Part shown: piece by piece, positions 1 to 5,876 of the stretch
Numbering within the stretch: position 1 is the stretch's first letter
Layout of the letters: the number at the start of each line of letters is the position of its first letter
Origin: Pseudomonadota bacterium
GTDB lineage: Bacteria > Pseudomonadota > Alphaproteobacteria > Azospirillales > Azospirillaceae
NCBI GenBank assembly: GCA_023416455.1
Contig: JAEZHQ010000034.1
Coordinates: 1-6,565, forward strand
Direction of reading: 5' to 3'
DNA length: 6,565 nt
Position numbers and translations under genes: made by a program
Notes under the pieces: generated by a model
Database searches by the model: none
Told to the model about the DNA's origin: nothing
Seen by the model: only the letters and a program-made list of their open reading frames with translations

Positions 1-419
1 GCCAGCGCCAGCGGCACGATGTCCCCGTAGATGGCCAGCGCCTTGGGCGTCAGCGTCAGCAGCGCCTTGCGGCGGTCGGTGTCGCCGGACTCGCGCAGGA
101 TCAGGTGGGAGGCCAGCATGCGGCTGATGGCGCGGCTGACCTGGACCTTGTCCATGGCCGTGCGCTGGGCGATCTCGCCGGCGCTCAGCGTTTCGCCGCC
201 GCCCAGCACGGCGATGATCCGCCATTCCGGGATGGTGATGCCGAAGCGCTTCTCGTACAGCTTCGCCACCGTGTGGCTCACCGTGTTGGCCAGCACCGAC
301 ATGCGGTAGGGCAGGAAGCGGGTCAGGTGGAGGGGCGGCGTCCCGGGCTTGGCGGGGAGGCGCTTGCGGCGGGCGGAGGGCATGGGGGGCGGCACATGGT
401 TGCGGTCTGGTCCGGCCAT
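1..419 (-). CDS. MarR-family transcriptional regulator (3' end outside window)
   Basis: This encodes a winged-helix DNA-binding regulator, probably a dimeric repressor of the divergent FAH operon that responds to an aromatic or ring-cleavage metabolite. Translating the minus strand from the ATG at 419 gives 139 residues before the window ends. An N-terminal helix region (about 33-75) contains PEWRIIAVLG (64-73). The helix-turn-helix follows (about 78-108), with AGEIAQRTAMDKVQVSRAIS and a recognition helix at KVQVSRAISRML. The wing contains DTDRRKALLTLT (113-124), matching the usual MarR D-x-R-x-x-R region. The start at 419 is preferred because AAGG lies about 7 bases upstream. A second in-frame ATG at 383 has no such site and would remove only a Pro/Arg-rich tail. 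MarR proteins of this kind are commonly found beside homogentisate or FAH genes; which ligand this one senses is not visible. Confidence 0.85.
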   Translation of the reverse strand, partial: MAGPDRNHVPPPMPSARRKRLPAKPGTPPLHLTRFLPYRMSVLANTVSHTVAKLYEKRFGITIPEWRIIAVLGGGETLSAGEIAQRTAMDKVQVSRAISRMLASHLILRESGDTDRRKALLTLTPKALAIYGDIVPLAL

Positions 420-446
420 CCTGCGCCTTGATTTTCTCCGCGCAAC

Positions 447-462
447 AGTTTCAAATGAAATT
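447..462. promoter_or_regulatory. Candidate MarR operator in the divergent promoter region
   Basis: The arms TTTCA (449-453) and TGAAA (456-460) form a perfect inverted repeat around AA. The outer A447/T462 pair also matches, with one mismatch between. It sits in an AT-rich island within very GC-rich DNA, between the divergent MarR and FAH starts. A TTGATT at 428-433 could be a plus-strand -35 element whose -10 would overlap the palindrome. The size and position are typical of a MarR dimer site. Binding is inferred. The rest of the 420-548 gap holds only GC-rich leader and the FAH ribosome site (GGGAGG ending at 540). Confidence 0.5.
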
Positions 463-548
463 AGTGGGCGCGGCCCCGGCGGCCGGCGGGCGCCGAACGC
501 GAGGATTGCGGGCCGGCCAATCCGGACAAGGGGAGGGAGGGACCCGGC

Positions 549-1571
549 ATGAAGCTGGCAACCCTGAAGGCGGGCGGCCGCGACGGAACGCTCGTGGTGG
601 TGTCGACGGACCTGGCGCGCTGCCGGGCGGTTCCCGGCGTCGCGCCGACCTTGCAGGCGGCGCTCGACCGCTGGGCGGAGCTGGCCCCGCGGCTGGAGGC
701 GGCGGCCCGCGCGCTCGACGCCGACCCGGCGGCCGGCGAGCCCTTCGACCCGGCCCTGGCCGCCTCGCCCCTGCCGCGCGCCTACCAGTGGGCGGACGGC
801 TCGGCCTACGTGAACCATGTGGAGCTGGTGCGCCGGGCGCGGGGTGCGGAGATGCCGCCCAGCTTCTGGACCGACCCGCTGATGTACCAGGGCGGCTCGG
901 ACTCCTTCCTGGGGCCGCGCGATCCCATCCCGGCGGCGGACGAGGCGCACGGCATCGACTTTGAATCGGAGATCGCGGTGGTCACCGACGACGTGCCCAT
1001 GGGCACCACGGCGCAGGCGGCGCGCGGCCACATCAAGCTGCTGATGCTGGTCAACGACGTCAGCCTGCGCAACCTGATCCCGGCGGAGCTGGCCAAGGGC
1101 TTCGGCTTTTTCCAGTCGAAGCCGGCCTCCAGCTTCTCTCCCGTCGCGGTCACCCCGGACGAGCTGGGCGGCGCCTGGGACGGCGGCCGGGTCCGGCTGC
1201 CGCTGGTCACCCACCTGAACGGGGCGCTGTTCGGCCGGCCCGACGCCGGCGTCGACATGACCTTCGACTTCCCGACGCTGGTCGCCCACGCGGCGCGGAC
1301 GCGCGCGCTCGCCGCCGGCTCCATCATCGGGTCGGGGACGGTCTCCAACAAGCTCGACGGCGGGCCGGGCCGGCCGGTGGGGCAGGGCGGCGTCGGCTAT
1401 TCCTGCATCGCCGAGATCCGGACCATCGAGACCATCGAGACGGGCCGGCCGCACACCCCCTTCCTGCGCTTCGGCGACCGCGTGCGGATCGAGATGCTCG
1501 ACGCCGCCGGCGCCAGCGTCTTCGGGGCCATCGACCAGACGGTGGTGCCGGGCGGAGGGCCGACGCCATGA
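549..1571 (+). CDS. Fumarylacetoacetate hydrolase (FAH) family protein, 340 aa
   Basis: This is a metal-dependent C-C bond hydrolase, probably fumarylacetoacetase, which cleaves fumarylacetoacetate to fumarate and acetoacetate in the last step of homogentisate (tyrosine/phenylalanine) breakdown. The protein has an FAH N-terminal domain of the shorter bacterial type (about 1-75) and then the catalytic FAA-hydrolase fold. Visible motifs are YQGGSDSFLGP (113-123), the acidic metal-binding set E139 and E141 (DFESE), D170 (LVND), QSKP (189-192), GSGTVSN (261-267) and GGVGYSCIAE (280-289). The spacing E-x-E then D is as in characterised FAH enzymes. The length of 340 aa matches this bacterial subgroup and not the roughly 420-aa animal type. 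A strong ribosome site (GGAGGGAGG) lies 8 bases upstream of the ATG. It is followed by an HHE protein with overlapping stop/start. Other FAH-family activities, such as other acylpyruvate hydrolases, cannot be excluded; homogentisate dioxygenase and maleylacetoacetate isomerase are not in the window. Confidence 0.88.
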   Translation: MKLATLKAGGRDGTLVVVSTDLARCRAVPGVAPTLQAALDRWAELAPRLEAAARALDADPAAGEPFDPALAASPLPRAYQWADGSAYVNHVELVRRARGAEMPPSFWTDPLMYQGGSDSFLGPRDPIPAADEAHGIDFESEIAVVTDDVPMGTTAQAARGHIKLLMLVNDVSLRNLIPAELAKGFGFFQSKPASSFSPVAVTPDELGGAWDGGRVRLPLVTHLNGALFGRPDAGVDMTFDFPTLVAHAARTRALAAGSIIGSGTVSNKLDGGPGRPVGQGGVGYSCIAEIRTIETIETGRPHTPFLRFGDRVRIEMLDAAGASVFGAIDQTVVPGGGPTP

Positions 1572-2170
1572 CCGACGGCCCGTCCGGGACGCCCGGCGCC
1601 CTCCACGTCATCAAGACCGAGCACCGCAACCTGCTGCGGGTGGTCAACCTGTTCGACATCATCCTGCGCGGCGCGGCCCCGGGGGAGCCGCCCGACTTCT
1701 CCCTGCTCGGCGCCATCGTCGATTATCTCCAGCGTTTCCCCGACACCCACCACCATCCCAAGGAGGACCGCTTCCTGTTCGCGGCGCTGCGCGCCCGCGA
1801 CCCGGATTCCCACGGCATCCTCGACGAGCTGGAGGCCGAGCACACGCTGTGCCTGGCCGCCACCACCGGGCTCGCCGCGGCGCTGGACGCCTACCGGGCG
1901 GGCGCGCCGGGGGCGGACGCGGCCTTCCGCGCCGCCGCGGCCGACTACCGGCGGCTGCAACTCCGCCATCTCCAGAAGGAGGAGGGGGTGGTCATGCCGA
2001 TGGCCCTGCGGGCGCTGCGCCCCGGCGACTGGGAGGCGATCGACGCCGCCTTCGCCGACAACCGCGACCCGCTGTTCAGCGAGGACGCGGAGGAGGAGGC
2101 GCGGGCGCTCTATTCGCGGATCGTGAATCTGGCCCCGGCGCCCTACGGGCTGGCCGACCCCCACCCCTGA
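1568..2170 (+). CDS. Hemerythrin HHE-domain protein, 200 aa
   Basis: This is a cytoplasmic four-helix protein predicted to carry a non-heme diiron site of the hemerythrin type, used by relatives for O2, NO or iron sensing or handling. The candidate ligands occur in family order: H19 (KTEH), H61-H63 with E66 (DTHHHPKED), H92 (AEH), then H134 and E138 (RHLQKEE). An extended C-terminal stretch (about 150-200) includes an acidic segment SEDAEEE. No signal peptide or membrane segment is seen. The ATG overlaps the FAH stop as ATGA, and GGAGGG (1554-1559) inside the FAH gene lies 8 bases upstream, so the two are almost certainly co-transcribed and translationally coupled. A role in protecting or supplying iron to a ring-cleavage dioxygenase is possible, but this is inference only. 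The HHE assignment is firm; the physiological role is unknown. Confidence 0.85.
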   Translation: MTDGPSGTPGALHVIKTEHRNLLRVVNLFDIILRGAAPGEPPDFSLLGAIVDYLQRFPDTHHHPKEDRFLFAALRARDPDSHGILDELEAEHTLCLAATTGLAAALDAYRAGAPGADAAFRAAAADYRRLQLRHLQKEEGVVMPMALRALRPGDWEAIDAAFADNRDPLFSEDAEEEARALYSRIVNLAPAPYGLADPHP

Positions 2171-2189
2171 CGCGCGGCCGGGCGCGCGG

Positions 2190-2222
2190 AAAAAGGCGCC
2201 CGGGCCATGCCGGCCCGGGCGC
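2190..2222 (-). terminator. Intrinsic terminator for the minus-strand operon
   Basis: A perfect 11-bp inverted repeat (GCGCCCGGGCC at 2196-2206, GGCCCGGGCGC at 2212-2222) closes a 5-base loop. On the minus strand it is followed, after one base, by five Ts (A2190-A2194 on the plus strand). It lies about 115 bases beyond the reductase stop. The plus-strand side lacks a T tract, so it fits minus-strand transcription best, although the stem may also slow polymerase arriving from the HHE gene. Confidence 0.7.
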
Positions 2223-2255
2223 GAGTGGGGTCTGTCGCGTCCGCATCACCCTCGC

Positions 2256-2277
2256 GATCAATGCTATCGCATTGATC
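2256..2277. repeat. Perfect 9-bp AT-rich inverted repeat
   Basis: The arms GATCAATGC (2256-2264) and GCATTGATC (2269-2277) surround TATC. The element stands out as AT-rich within GC-rich DNA and lies between two GC-rich hairpins in the convergent gap. It could be part of a terminator cluster, a protein-binding palindrome or a dispersed repeat. No poly-T run follows on either strand, so it is not a classical intrinsic terminator on its own. Confidence 0.6.
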
Positions 2278-2287
2278 TGTCGGGCTT

Positions 2288-2322
2288 TACCGGCGGCGCT
2301 CCGTGTTCATGCGCCGCCGGTA
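2288..2322. repeat. 12-bp inverted repeat just downstream of the reductase gene
   Basis: TACCGGCGGCGC (2288-2299) pairs perfectly with 2311-2322 across an 11-base loop. It begins about 15 bases past the reductase stop codon on the minus strand. No T tract follows, so it may stabilise the 3' end of the minus-strand mRNA, with termination occurring at the T5 hairpin further on. Confidence 0.6.
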
Positions 2323-2337
2323 TGAGGGGACGCCCCT

Positions 2338-3387
2338 TCACCCGTTGGACACCAGCCGCTCGGCCGGCGGGGCCTCCGGGATCTGCTGCGAGACGTAGCC
2401 TTCGCTGTGGATCATCCCGTCGCGGGCGCCCAGCGCCCGGGCGGCGCGGATGCAATCGTCGACGAAGGCAGGGCTGCCGGCGGCGAACACGCTGTGCGCC
2501 GACAGGTCGGTGAAGAGGGTGGGCAGGATGGCCGGGATGCGGCCTTGCAGCCCGTCGCACGGCTCCCGGGTCAGGGTGTAGCGGAAGGTGAAGTTGCGGT
2601 GCCGGGCCTCCCAATAGGCCATCAGGCCGCGGTCGTAGACGTCCTCCAGCCGGCAGGCGGAGAACAGCAGGGTCACCGGCTGGCGGTAGCCGCGCCGCAG
2701 CGCGGCGTCGGCCAGCGCCAGGATGGGGGCGAGGCCGGAACCGGCGGCCATGCACAGCACCGGGGAGTCCACCGAGGGGTCGCCGATGAAGGTGCCGTAG
2801 GGGCCGGACAGCTTGACCATCGCCCCGACCGCCAGCGTGTCGTGGATCCAGCCGCTGGTGACCCCGCCGTCGGCGCGGGTGACCTGGAGCACGATCTCGC
2901 CGTCCGGCCGCGGCGCGTTGGCGATGGAGTAGCAGCGCGGCGGGATGCCGGCCGCCTCGTTGCCCAGCATGACGTACTGCCCCGGCCAGTAGCGCATCGG
3001 CTGGCCCAGCGGACGCAGCAGCAGCTCGACGATGCGCGGCGTGCGCTGGATGCGGTCGGTGACGATGAACAGCACATTCTCGCGCGGCGGGAACAGCTTG
3101 GGCTGGGCGTCGGCGGTGCCGAACTCGATGACCAGCTCCTCGGAGATCGGCTTGGCCATGCACATCAGGCCGTAGCCGTCCTTCCGCTCGGCCTGGGACA
3201 GCGCCATGTCCAGCACCATGCCCTGGTCGAACTGGCCGCTCAGCACCTTGACCTTGCATTCGCCGCAGGCCCCGGCGCGGCAGTTGTTGGGCAGCGCGTA
3301 GCCGGCCTGTTCCAGCGCCGAAAGGACGGTCTCGCCCTCGCGGCACTCGACGTCGCGGCCCGAGGGGTGGAGGCGGATGCGGCTCAC
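2338..3387 (-). CDS. Oxygenase reductase: N-terminal [2Fe-2S] ferredoxin, FAD and NAD(P)H domains, 349 aa
   Basis: This is predicted to pass electrons from NAD(P)H through FAD and a [2Fe-2S] cluster to an oxygenase, most likely the R2-like diiron protein encoded just upstream. The N-terminal plant-type ferredoxin domain (about 1-92) has C36-x4-C41-x2-C44 and C76. The flavin domain (about 100-205) has the FAD motif RCYS (151-154). The nucleotide domain (about 208-335) has AAGSGLAPILAL (214-225) and FAAGSPAFVDDC (301-312). Ferredoxin-first order is that of MmoC/DmpP/BenC/XylA-type reductases and is the reverse of PaaE, which carries its ferredoxin domain at the C-terminus. The start is GTG at 3387, supported by GGGAGGA (3396-3402) about 9 bases upstream and by the ferredoxin domain starting directly. 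It is second in the minus-strand operon, 152 bp after the oxygenase stop. The electron-transfer class is clear; the partner is inferred from position. Confidence 0.88.
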   Translation of the reverse strand: MSRIRLHPSGRDVECREGETVLSALEQAGYALPNNCRAGACGECKVKVLSGQFDQGMVLDMALSQAERKDGYGLMCMAKPISEELVIEFGTADAQPKLFPPRENVLFIVTDRIQRTPRIVELLLRPLGQPMRYWPGQYVMLGNEAAGIPPRCYSIANAPRPDGEIVLQVTRADGGVTSGWIHDTLAVGAMVKLSGPYGTFIGDPSVDSPVLCMAAGSGLAPILALADAALRRGYRQPVTLLFSACRLEDVYDRGLMAYWEARHRNFTFRYTLTREPCDGLQGRIPAILPTLFTDLSAHSVFAAGSPAFVDDCIRAARALGARDGMIHSEGYVSQQIPEAPPAERLVSNG

Positions 3388-3395
3388 GGGACGAG

Positions 3396-3402
3396 TCCTC
3401 CC
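3396..3402 (-). promoter_or_regulatory. Ribosome binding site fixing the GTG start of the reductase
   Basis: GGGAGGA on the minus strand lies about 9 bases before GTG 3387-3385. It supports a non-ATG start that places the ferredoxin domain at the very N-terminus. Confidence 0.65.
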
Positions 3403-3445
3403 AGACTCTTGATGGTGTCACGGTCGGGTGGGGCGGTGCGGACGA

Positions 3446-3478
3446 CGCGGCCGGCGGGGCGGAGCCCCGCCGGCCGCG
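3446..3478. repeat. Intercistronic hairpin, 15-bp perfect stem with 3-base loop
   Basis: Bases 3446-3460 pair without mismatch with 3464-3478 across GGA; nearly all pairs are G-C. It lies between the oxygenase stop and the reductase ribosome site. No T tract follows on the minus strand, so it is more likely an mRNA-stability or attenuation structure that lowers reductase expression relative to the oxygenase than a full terminator. Confidence 0.65.
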
Positions 3479-3495
3479 GGCCGGTGTCGCGCCAG

Positions 3496-3545
3496 CCGCC
3501 CGGAGGGCGGCGTCAGAACCGTCCGCCCGGAGGGCGGAGTCAGAA
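3496..3545. repeat. Tandem 23-bp repeat (27-bp period) including the oxygenase stop codon
   Basis: CCGCCCGGAGGGCGG followed by one variable base and GTCAGAA occurs at 3496-3518 and again at 3523-3545, with a single difference (C3511 versus A3538). Each unit contains a 6-bp hairpin (CCGCCC / GGGCGG). The TCA in the second unit (3540-3542) is the stop codon of the R2-like gene, so a local duplication appears to have copied the end of the gene plus a hairpin into the intercistronic gap. Confidence 0.75.
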
Positions 3546-4568
3546 GACGGGAATGATCTCGTCCATGTCGACCTCGCGGATCTCCTCGCCGGTGATGCCC
3601 ACCTCGGGGATGGCCGGGAAGGGGATGGAGTAGCGGTCGAGCACCCCCTTGAGGTTCAGCATGGCGTTGCGCCAGTTTTCCTTCTTGGCCTCGTAGTCGG
3701 GGATGTGGAAGCCGGCCTTGCGGGCGACCGCCTCGGCCTCGCGCTGGTTGGCGATGAAGTCGTCGGGCAGGTCCCAGAACTGCGGCGGCGGCTCGAACAG
3801 GACGGCCGACAGGAACAGGTAGCCGGCGCGGATCTGCTTGGTGATGACGGCGCGGTCCTCGACCTGAAGGTGCGGGTAGTCGCGCTCCATCACCGACATG
3901 CAGATGGCCATGTGGCGGCCCTCGTCGCGGCCGATGTTGCGGAAGGCCTCCTTGAAGACCGGCTCGCGGCAGCCCGCGGCCATCTGGTGGAAGATGGTCG
4001 CCGCCGCGATCTCGCCCATCAGGAAGGAGCTGAACAGCACGGCCAGGGAGTATTTCGCCACCGCCTTCTTGTAGCCCTCCCAGTAGCGGCCGCCGTTGTA
4101 GTAGAGCCAGTGGGCGTTGCGCTGGAGGCGCCGGCCCAGCTCGGTCCGCGGCTGGTGGGTCAGCGGGCTGCTCGACTCCAGCAGCCGGGTGATGGCCATC
4201 CCGCACATCTGCTCGTGGTTCTGCTCGTCCCGGGTGACGGAGAAGAAGCAGCGGCGGACGGGATCCTCCTCGTGGACCTCGTAGGTCTTGATCAGCGCGT
4301 GGGCGAACACCGGCGGGGCCGAGGCGTCGAACACCGACAGGATGGTCCACCAGTAGGCGATCGCCTCGCGCTCCTCCCACGAGTATTTGGACACGTCGAA
4401 GCTGTCCCACGGCAGCTTGGCCGGATCCCAGACCTCGCGCTGCGCCGCGGTCCACACCTCTTCCAGCTTGCGGGTGTGGGATTCCCAGGACAGCGGATAG
4501 ACGTTGGGCTGCGGCGTGTCCGGCGGGAACTCCATGGTGTTGGCGATCGGGGTGTAGTCCTTGGCCAT
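3540..4568 (-). CDS. R2-like ferritin-superfamily diiron oxygenase, 342 aa
   Basis: This is predicted to be a soluble helical diiron oxidase/oxygenase fed by the reductase encoded next to it; the substrate is unknown. The ribonucleotide-reductase R2-like ligand pattern is complete: D81 (SVFDAS), E115 and H118 (RDEQNH), E186 (LMGE), and E216 and H219 (GRDEGRH). D81 to E115 is 34 residues and E186 to E216 is 30, close to R2 proteins (31 and 34). At the position of the R2 radical tyrosine (E115 + 7) it has C122, so it should not be a functional class I R2 of the tyrosyl-radical type. No RNR large subunit is nearby. The ATG at 4568 is preferred to one at 4709 because GGAGGAAA (4575-4582) precedes it and the extra 47 residues are Pro/Arg-rich and lack structure. 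Upstream is paaX, downstream the reductase, all on one strand. It is neither PaaA nor BoxB by its visible motifs. Alternatives are an R2lox-like oxidase or an N-oxygenase-like enzyme. Confidence 0.82.
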   Translation of the reverse strand: MAKDYTPIANTMEFPPDTPQPNVYPLSWESHTRKLEEVWTAAQREVWDPAKLPWDSFDVSKYSWEEREAIAYWWTILSVFDASAPPVFAHALIKTYEVHEEDPVRRCFFSVTRDEQNHEQMCGMAITRLLESSSPLTHQPRTELGRRLQRNAHWLYYNGGRYWEGYKKAVAKYSLAVLFSSFLMGEIAAATIFHQMAAGCREPVFKEAFRNIGRDEGRHMAICMSVMERDYPHLQVEDRAVITKQIRAGYLFLSAVLFEPPPQFWDLPDDFIANQREAEAVARKAGFHIPDYEAKKENWRNAMLNLKGVLDRYSIPFPAIPEVGITGEEIREVDMDEIIPVF

Positions 4569-4574
4569 CCGGCA

Positions 4575-4582
4575 TTTCCTCC
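4575..4582 (-). promoter_or_regulatory. Ribosome binding site deciding the R2-like start
   Basis: GGAGGAAA on the minus strand precedes ATG 4568-4566 with its GGAGG core 9 bases away. The same 8-mer precedes the PaaA-like gene (6223-6230). It argues against the longer reading frame that would begin at 4709. Confidence 0.7.
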
Positions 4583-4757
4583 ATGAGGTTTGCGGGGCGG
4601 GGGCGCGTCGGCGTCCGCCCGGTCCCCGACTGGCCCGTTCGGGGCGTTGGGGCGCAGGTCCTGCACCCGGGATGGCCGCTAACGTGACACACCGTATTGT
4701 GATCATCAACAGGAATCTGTATCGCTTTAGGGGCGGCCCGGTCTGGGAGCCAGTTGA

Positions 4758-4822
4758 TTGAATTTCCTTGATATTTCTGAGGAAAAGAGAGGCGTTCGCC
4801 GCGCTGCGACGCGGAAATTCAA
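4758..4822. repeat. 10-bp inverted repeat with 45-bp spacer in the oxygenase leader
   Basis: TTGAATTTCC (4758-4767) and GGAAATTCAA (4813-4822) are exact reverse complements. The spacer includes a small GGCG-TT-CGCC hairpin (4791-4800). The arms are AT-rich in a GC-rich genome. They could be paired protein-binding sites allowing looping, or a long-range stem in the 5' leader RNA. Confidence 0.5.
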
Positions 4823-4895
4823 CGAAATTGTGGTTTGGTGTATCGCTTTTTGGGAGAGGCGGCGGGCTCGCCCCGGCCGCTCCGGGCGGATCCGC

Positions 4896-5876
4896 TCAGC
4901 CGACGGCGCCGCGCTGGGCCAGTTCGCGGACGCTGCCCGCCTCGTCCTCCAGCAGCCCGCCGAAGCGGGCGTAGAAGGACGGCTGCGCCTCGGGCAGCGG
5001 GCCGTTGGCGGTGGTCAGCGCCGTCATCAGGAAGGATTCCGACGGCCGGCGGACGAGGCGGTAGAGGTTGCGCGTCAGCATGCGCGATTCCTGCCCCGGC
5101 CAGTCGGGCGGCAGCAGGTCGGGCGGCAGCATGGGGTCGCGCAGCAGGATGCGCCGGAAGTCGTGGATCATCAGCGTGCGCAGCACGAAGCAGGTGCGCG
5201 GGTCGGGCGTATCCGCCGCGTCGAGGGCCTGCCACACCGGACGGAAGCGGTCGAGGAAGCCGGCGTAGTCGCGCTCCAGCTGGTCGACGTCCCAGAAGCC
5301 GCGCACCAGCTCCCGCAAGGGGCCGTAGCCCGAGGCGCGGTCGTGCGTCGCCTTCATGTGGACCACCTTGTCGGCGATCCCCAGCTCGGCCAGCAGGCGG
5401 TGCATCGCCGCCTCGTCGCAGTTGGGATGGGCGAAGACGTTGCCGGCGGCGGCCCCGAACCCCTGCCAGACCAGCTCGCGCCGCAGCCTCTCGCGGGTTT
5501 CCTGGTCCAGCGCGTTGGGCGGCACCATCAGCAGGTGCCAGCCGCGGTCCCAGCCGCGCAGAAGCGGCGCGTAGATGCGCCGCTCCGCCGCCGCGAAGCG
5601 TTCGTGCCCGCTCTCGGTGACCCGGTAGAAGCTGCGCCGGCCGATCTGCGTGTTGGTCAGCCAGTCGTCCTTGCACAGACGGAAGACCGAGGTGCGGACG
5701 ATGCGCTCGCTCAGCCCGAAATGCGCCATCAGGTCGATCAGGCTGCCCAGCCAGGCGGAGCCGCCGTGCGGCAGGACCGCGTCGCCGTAGGCCGTGATGA
5801 TCAGCGACTTCGCCCGCGGCGCCAGGGATTCGGTCAGTGGGGCGACGAGGTCTTCGGGACGGCGCGGGCGGGGCAT
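4896..5876 (-). CDS. paaX: PaaX-family transcriptional repressor, 326 aa
   Basis: PaaX is a GntR-like winged-helix repressor of phenylacetate catabolism genes that is released by phenylacetyl-CoA. Here a winged helix spans about 25-90 (AWLGSLIDLMAHFGLSERIV, then RTSVFRLCKDDWL as recognition helix and IGRRSFYRVTESGHERF as wing). A central domain (about 100-180) follows. The C-terminal region carries the characteristic RDPMLPPDLLPPDWPG (246-261). The length matches E. coli PaaX (about 316 aa). The ATG at 5876 has GAGAGG 8 bases upstream. It is divergent from a PaaA/PaaC-type gene and upstream, on the same strand, of the R2-like oxygenase and reductase, so it probably controls both directions. 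Family membership is firm. Whether the effector is phenylacetyl-CoA itself or another aryl-CoA is unknown, because the associated oxygenases are not the standard set. Confidence 0.9.
   Translation of the reverse strand: MPRPRRPEDLVAPLTESLAPRAKSLIITAYGDAVLPHGGSAWLGSLIDLMAHFGLSERIVRTSVFRLCKDDWLTNTQIGRRSFYRVTESGHERFAAAERRIYAPLLRGWDRGWHLLMVPPNALDQETRERLRRELVWQGFGAAAGNVFAHPNCDEAAMHRLLAELGIADKVVHMKATHDRASGYGPLRELVRGFWDVDQLERDYAGFLDRFRPVWQALDAADTPDPRTCFVLRTLMIHDFRRILLRDPMLPPDLLPPDWPGQESRMLTRNLYRLVRRPSESFLMTALTTANGPLPEAQPSFYARFGGLLEDEAGSVRELAQRGAVG

Larger units (their letters stand above)
4569..4895 (-). promoter_or_regulatory. 327-bp leader between paaX and the R2-like gene, probable promoter region
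   Basis: No convincing gene lies here. The stretch 4681-4855 is AT-rich compared with its surroundings, as expected of a promoter region. It contains TGACACA (4685-4691) followed by TGTGATCA (4698-4705), an imperfect inverted repeat, and TGTATCGCTTT twice (4718-4728 and 4839-4849), which reads GCGATACA on the minus strand. These resemble motifs in the paaX/PaaA-like divergent region. No clear -35/-10 pair could be chosen. A perfect 10-base palindrome GCGGATCCGC lies just past the paaX stop; no good terminator follows paaX, so read-through into the oxygenase genes is possible. Confidence 0.45.

Noticed and set aside
1422..1439. Tandem 9-bp repeat ACCATCGAG in the FAH gene
   Set aside because: It encodes TIE-TIE at a place where related FAH proteins have similar residues without a length change, so it is coincidental codon similarity and not an insertion.
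2256..2277. Interpreting the AT-rich palindrome as a Fur/iron box
   Set aside because: The symmetry and AT content are suggestive, but it lies between convergent gene ends away from any promoter and does not match the 7-1-7 Fur consensus.
2407..3633. Long plus-strand open frame opposite the reductase and the end of the oxygenase
   Set aside because: It is antisense to two well-supported genes, gives a low-complexity Gly/Ala/Arg-rich protein with no recognisable motif, and is explained by high GC content at third positions.
3540..4568. Calling the diiron protein a ribonucleotide reductase small subunit
   Set aside because: The metal ligands fit the superfamily, but the radical Tyr position is Cys, there is no large-subunit gene nearby, and the adjacent reductase and PaaX context point to an oxygenase.
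4569..4709. An N-terminal extension of the R2-like protein beginning at an ATG at 4709
   Set aside because: The extra 47 residues are Pro/Arg/Ala-rich and low-complexity, and they cover the candidate operator region. A strong GGAGGAAA sits properly before the ATG at 4568, and the R2 fold begins after it.
5103..5132. 15-bp near-perfect tandem repeat in paaX
   Set aside because: It encodes the conserved LPPDLLPPDWP motif of PaaX, where the repeated pattern is a protein feature shared by the family.
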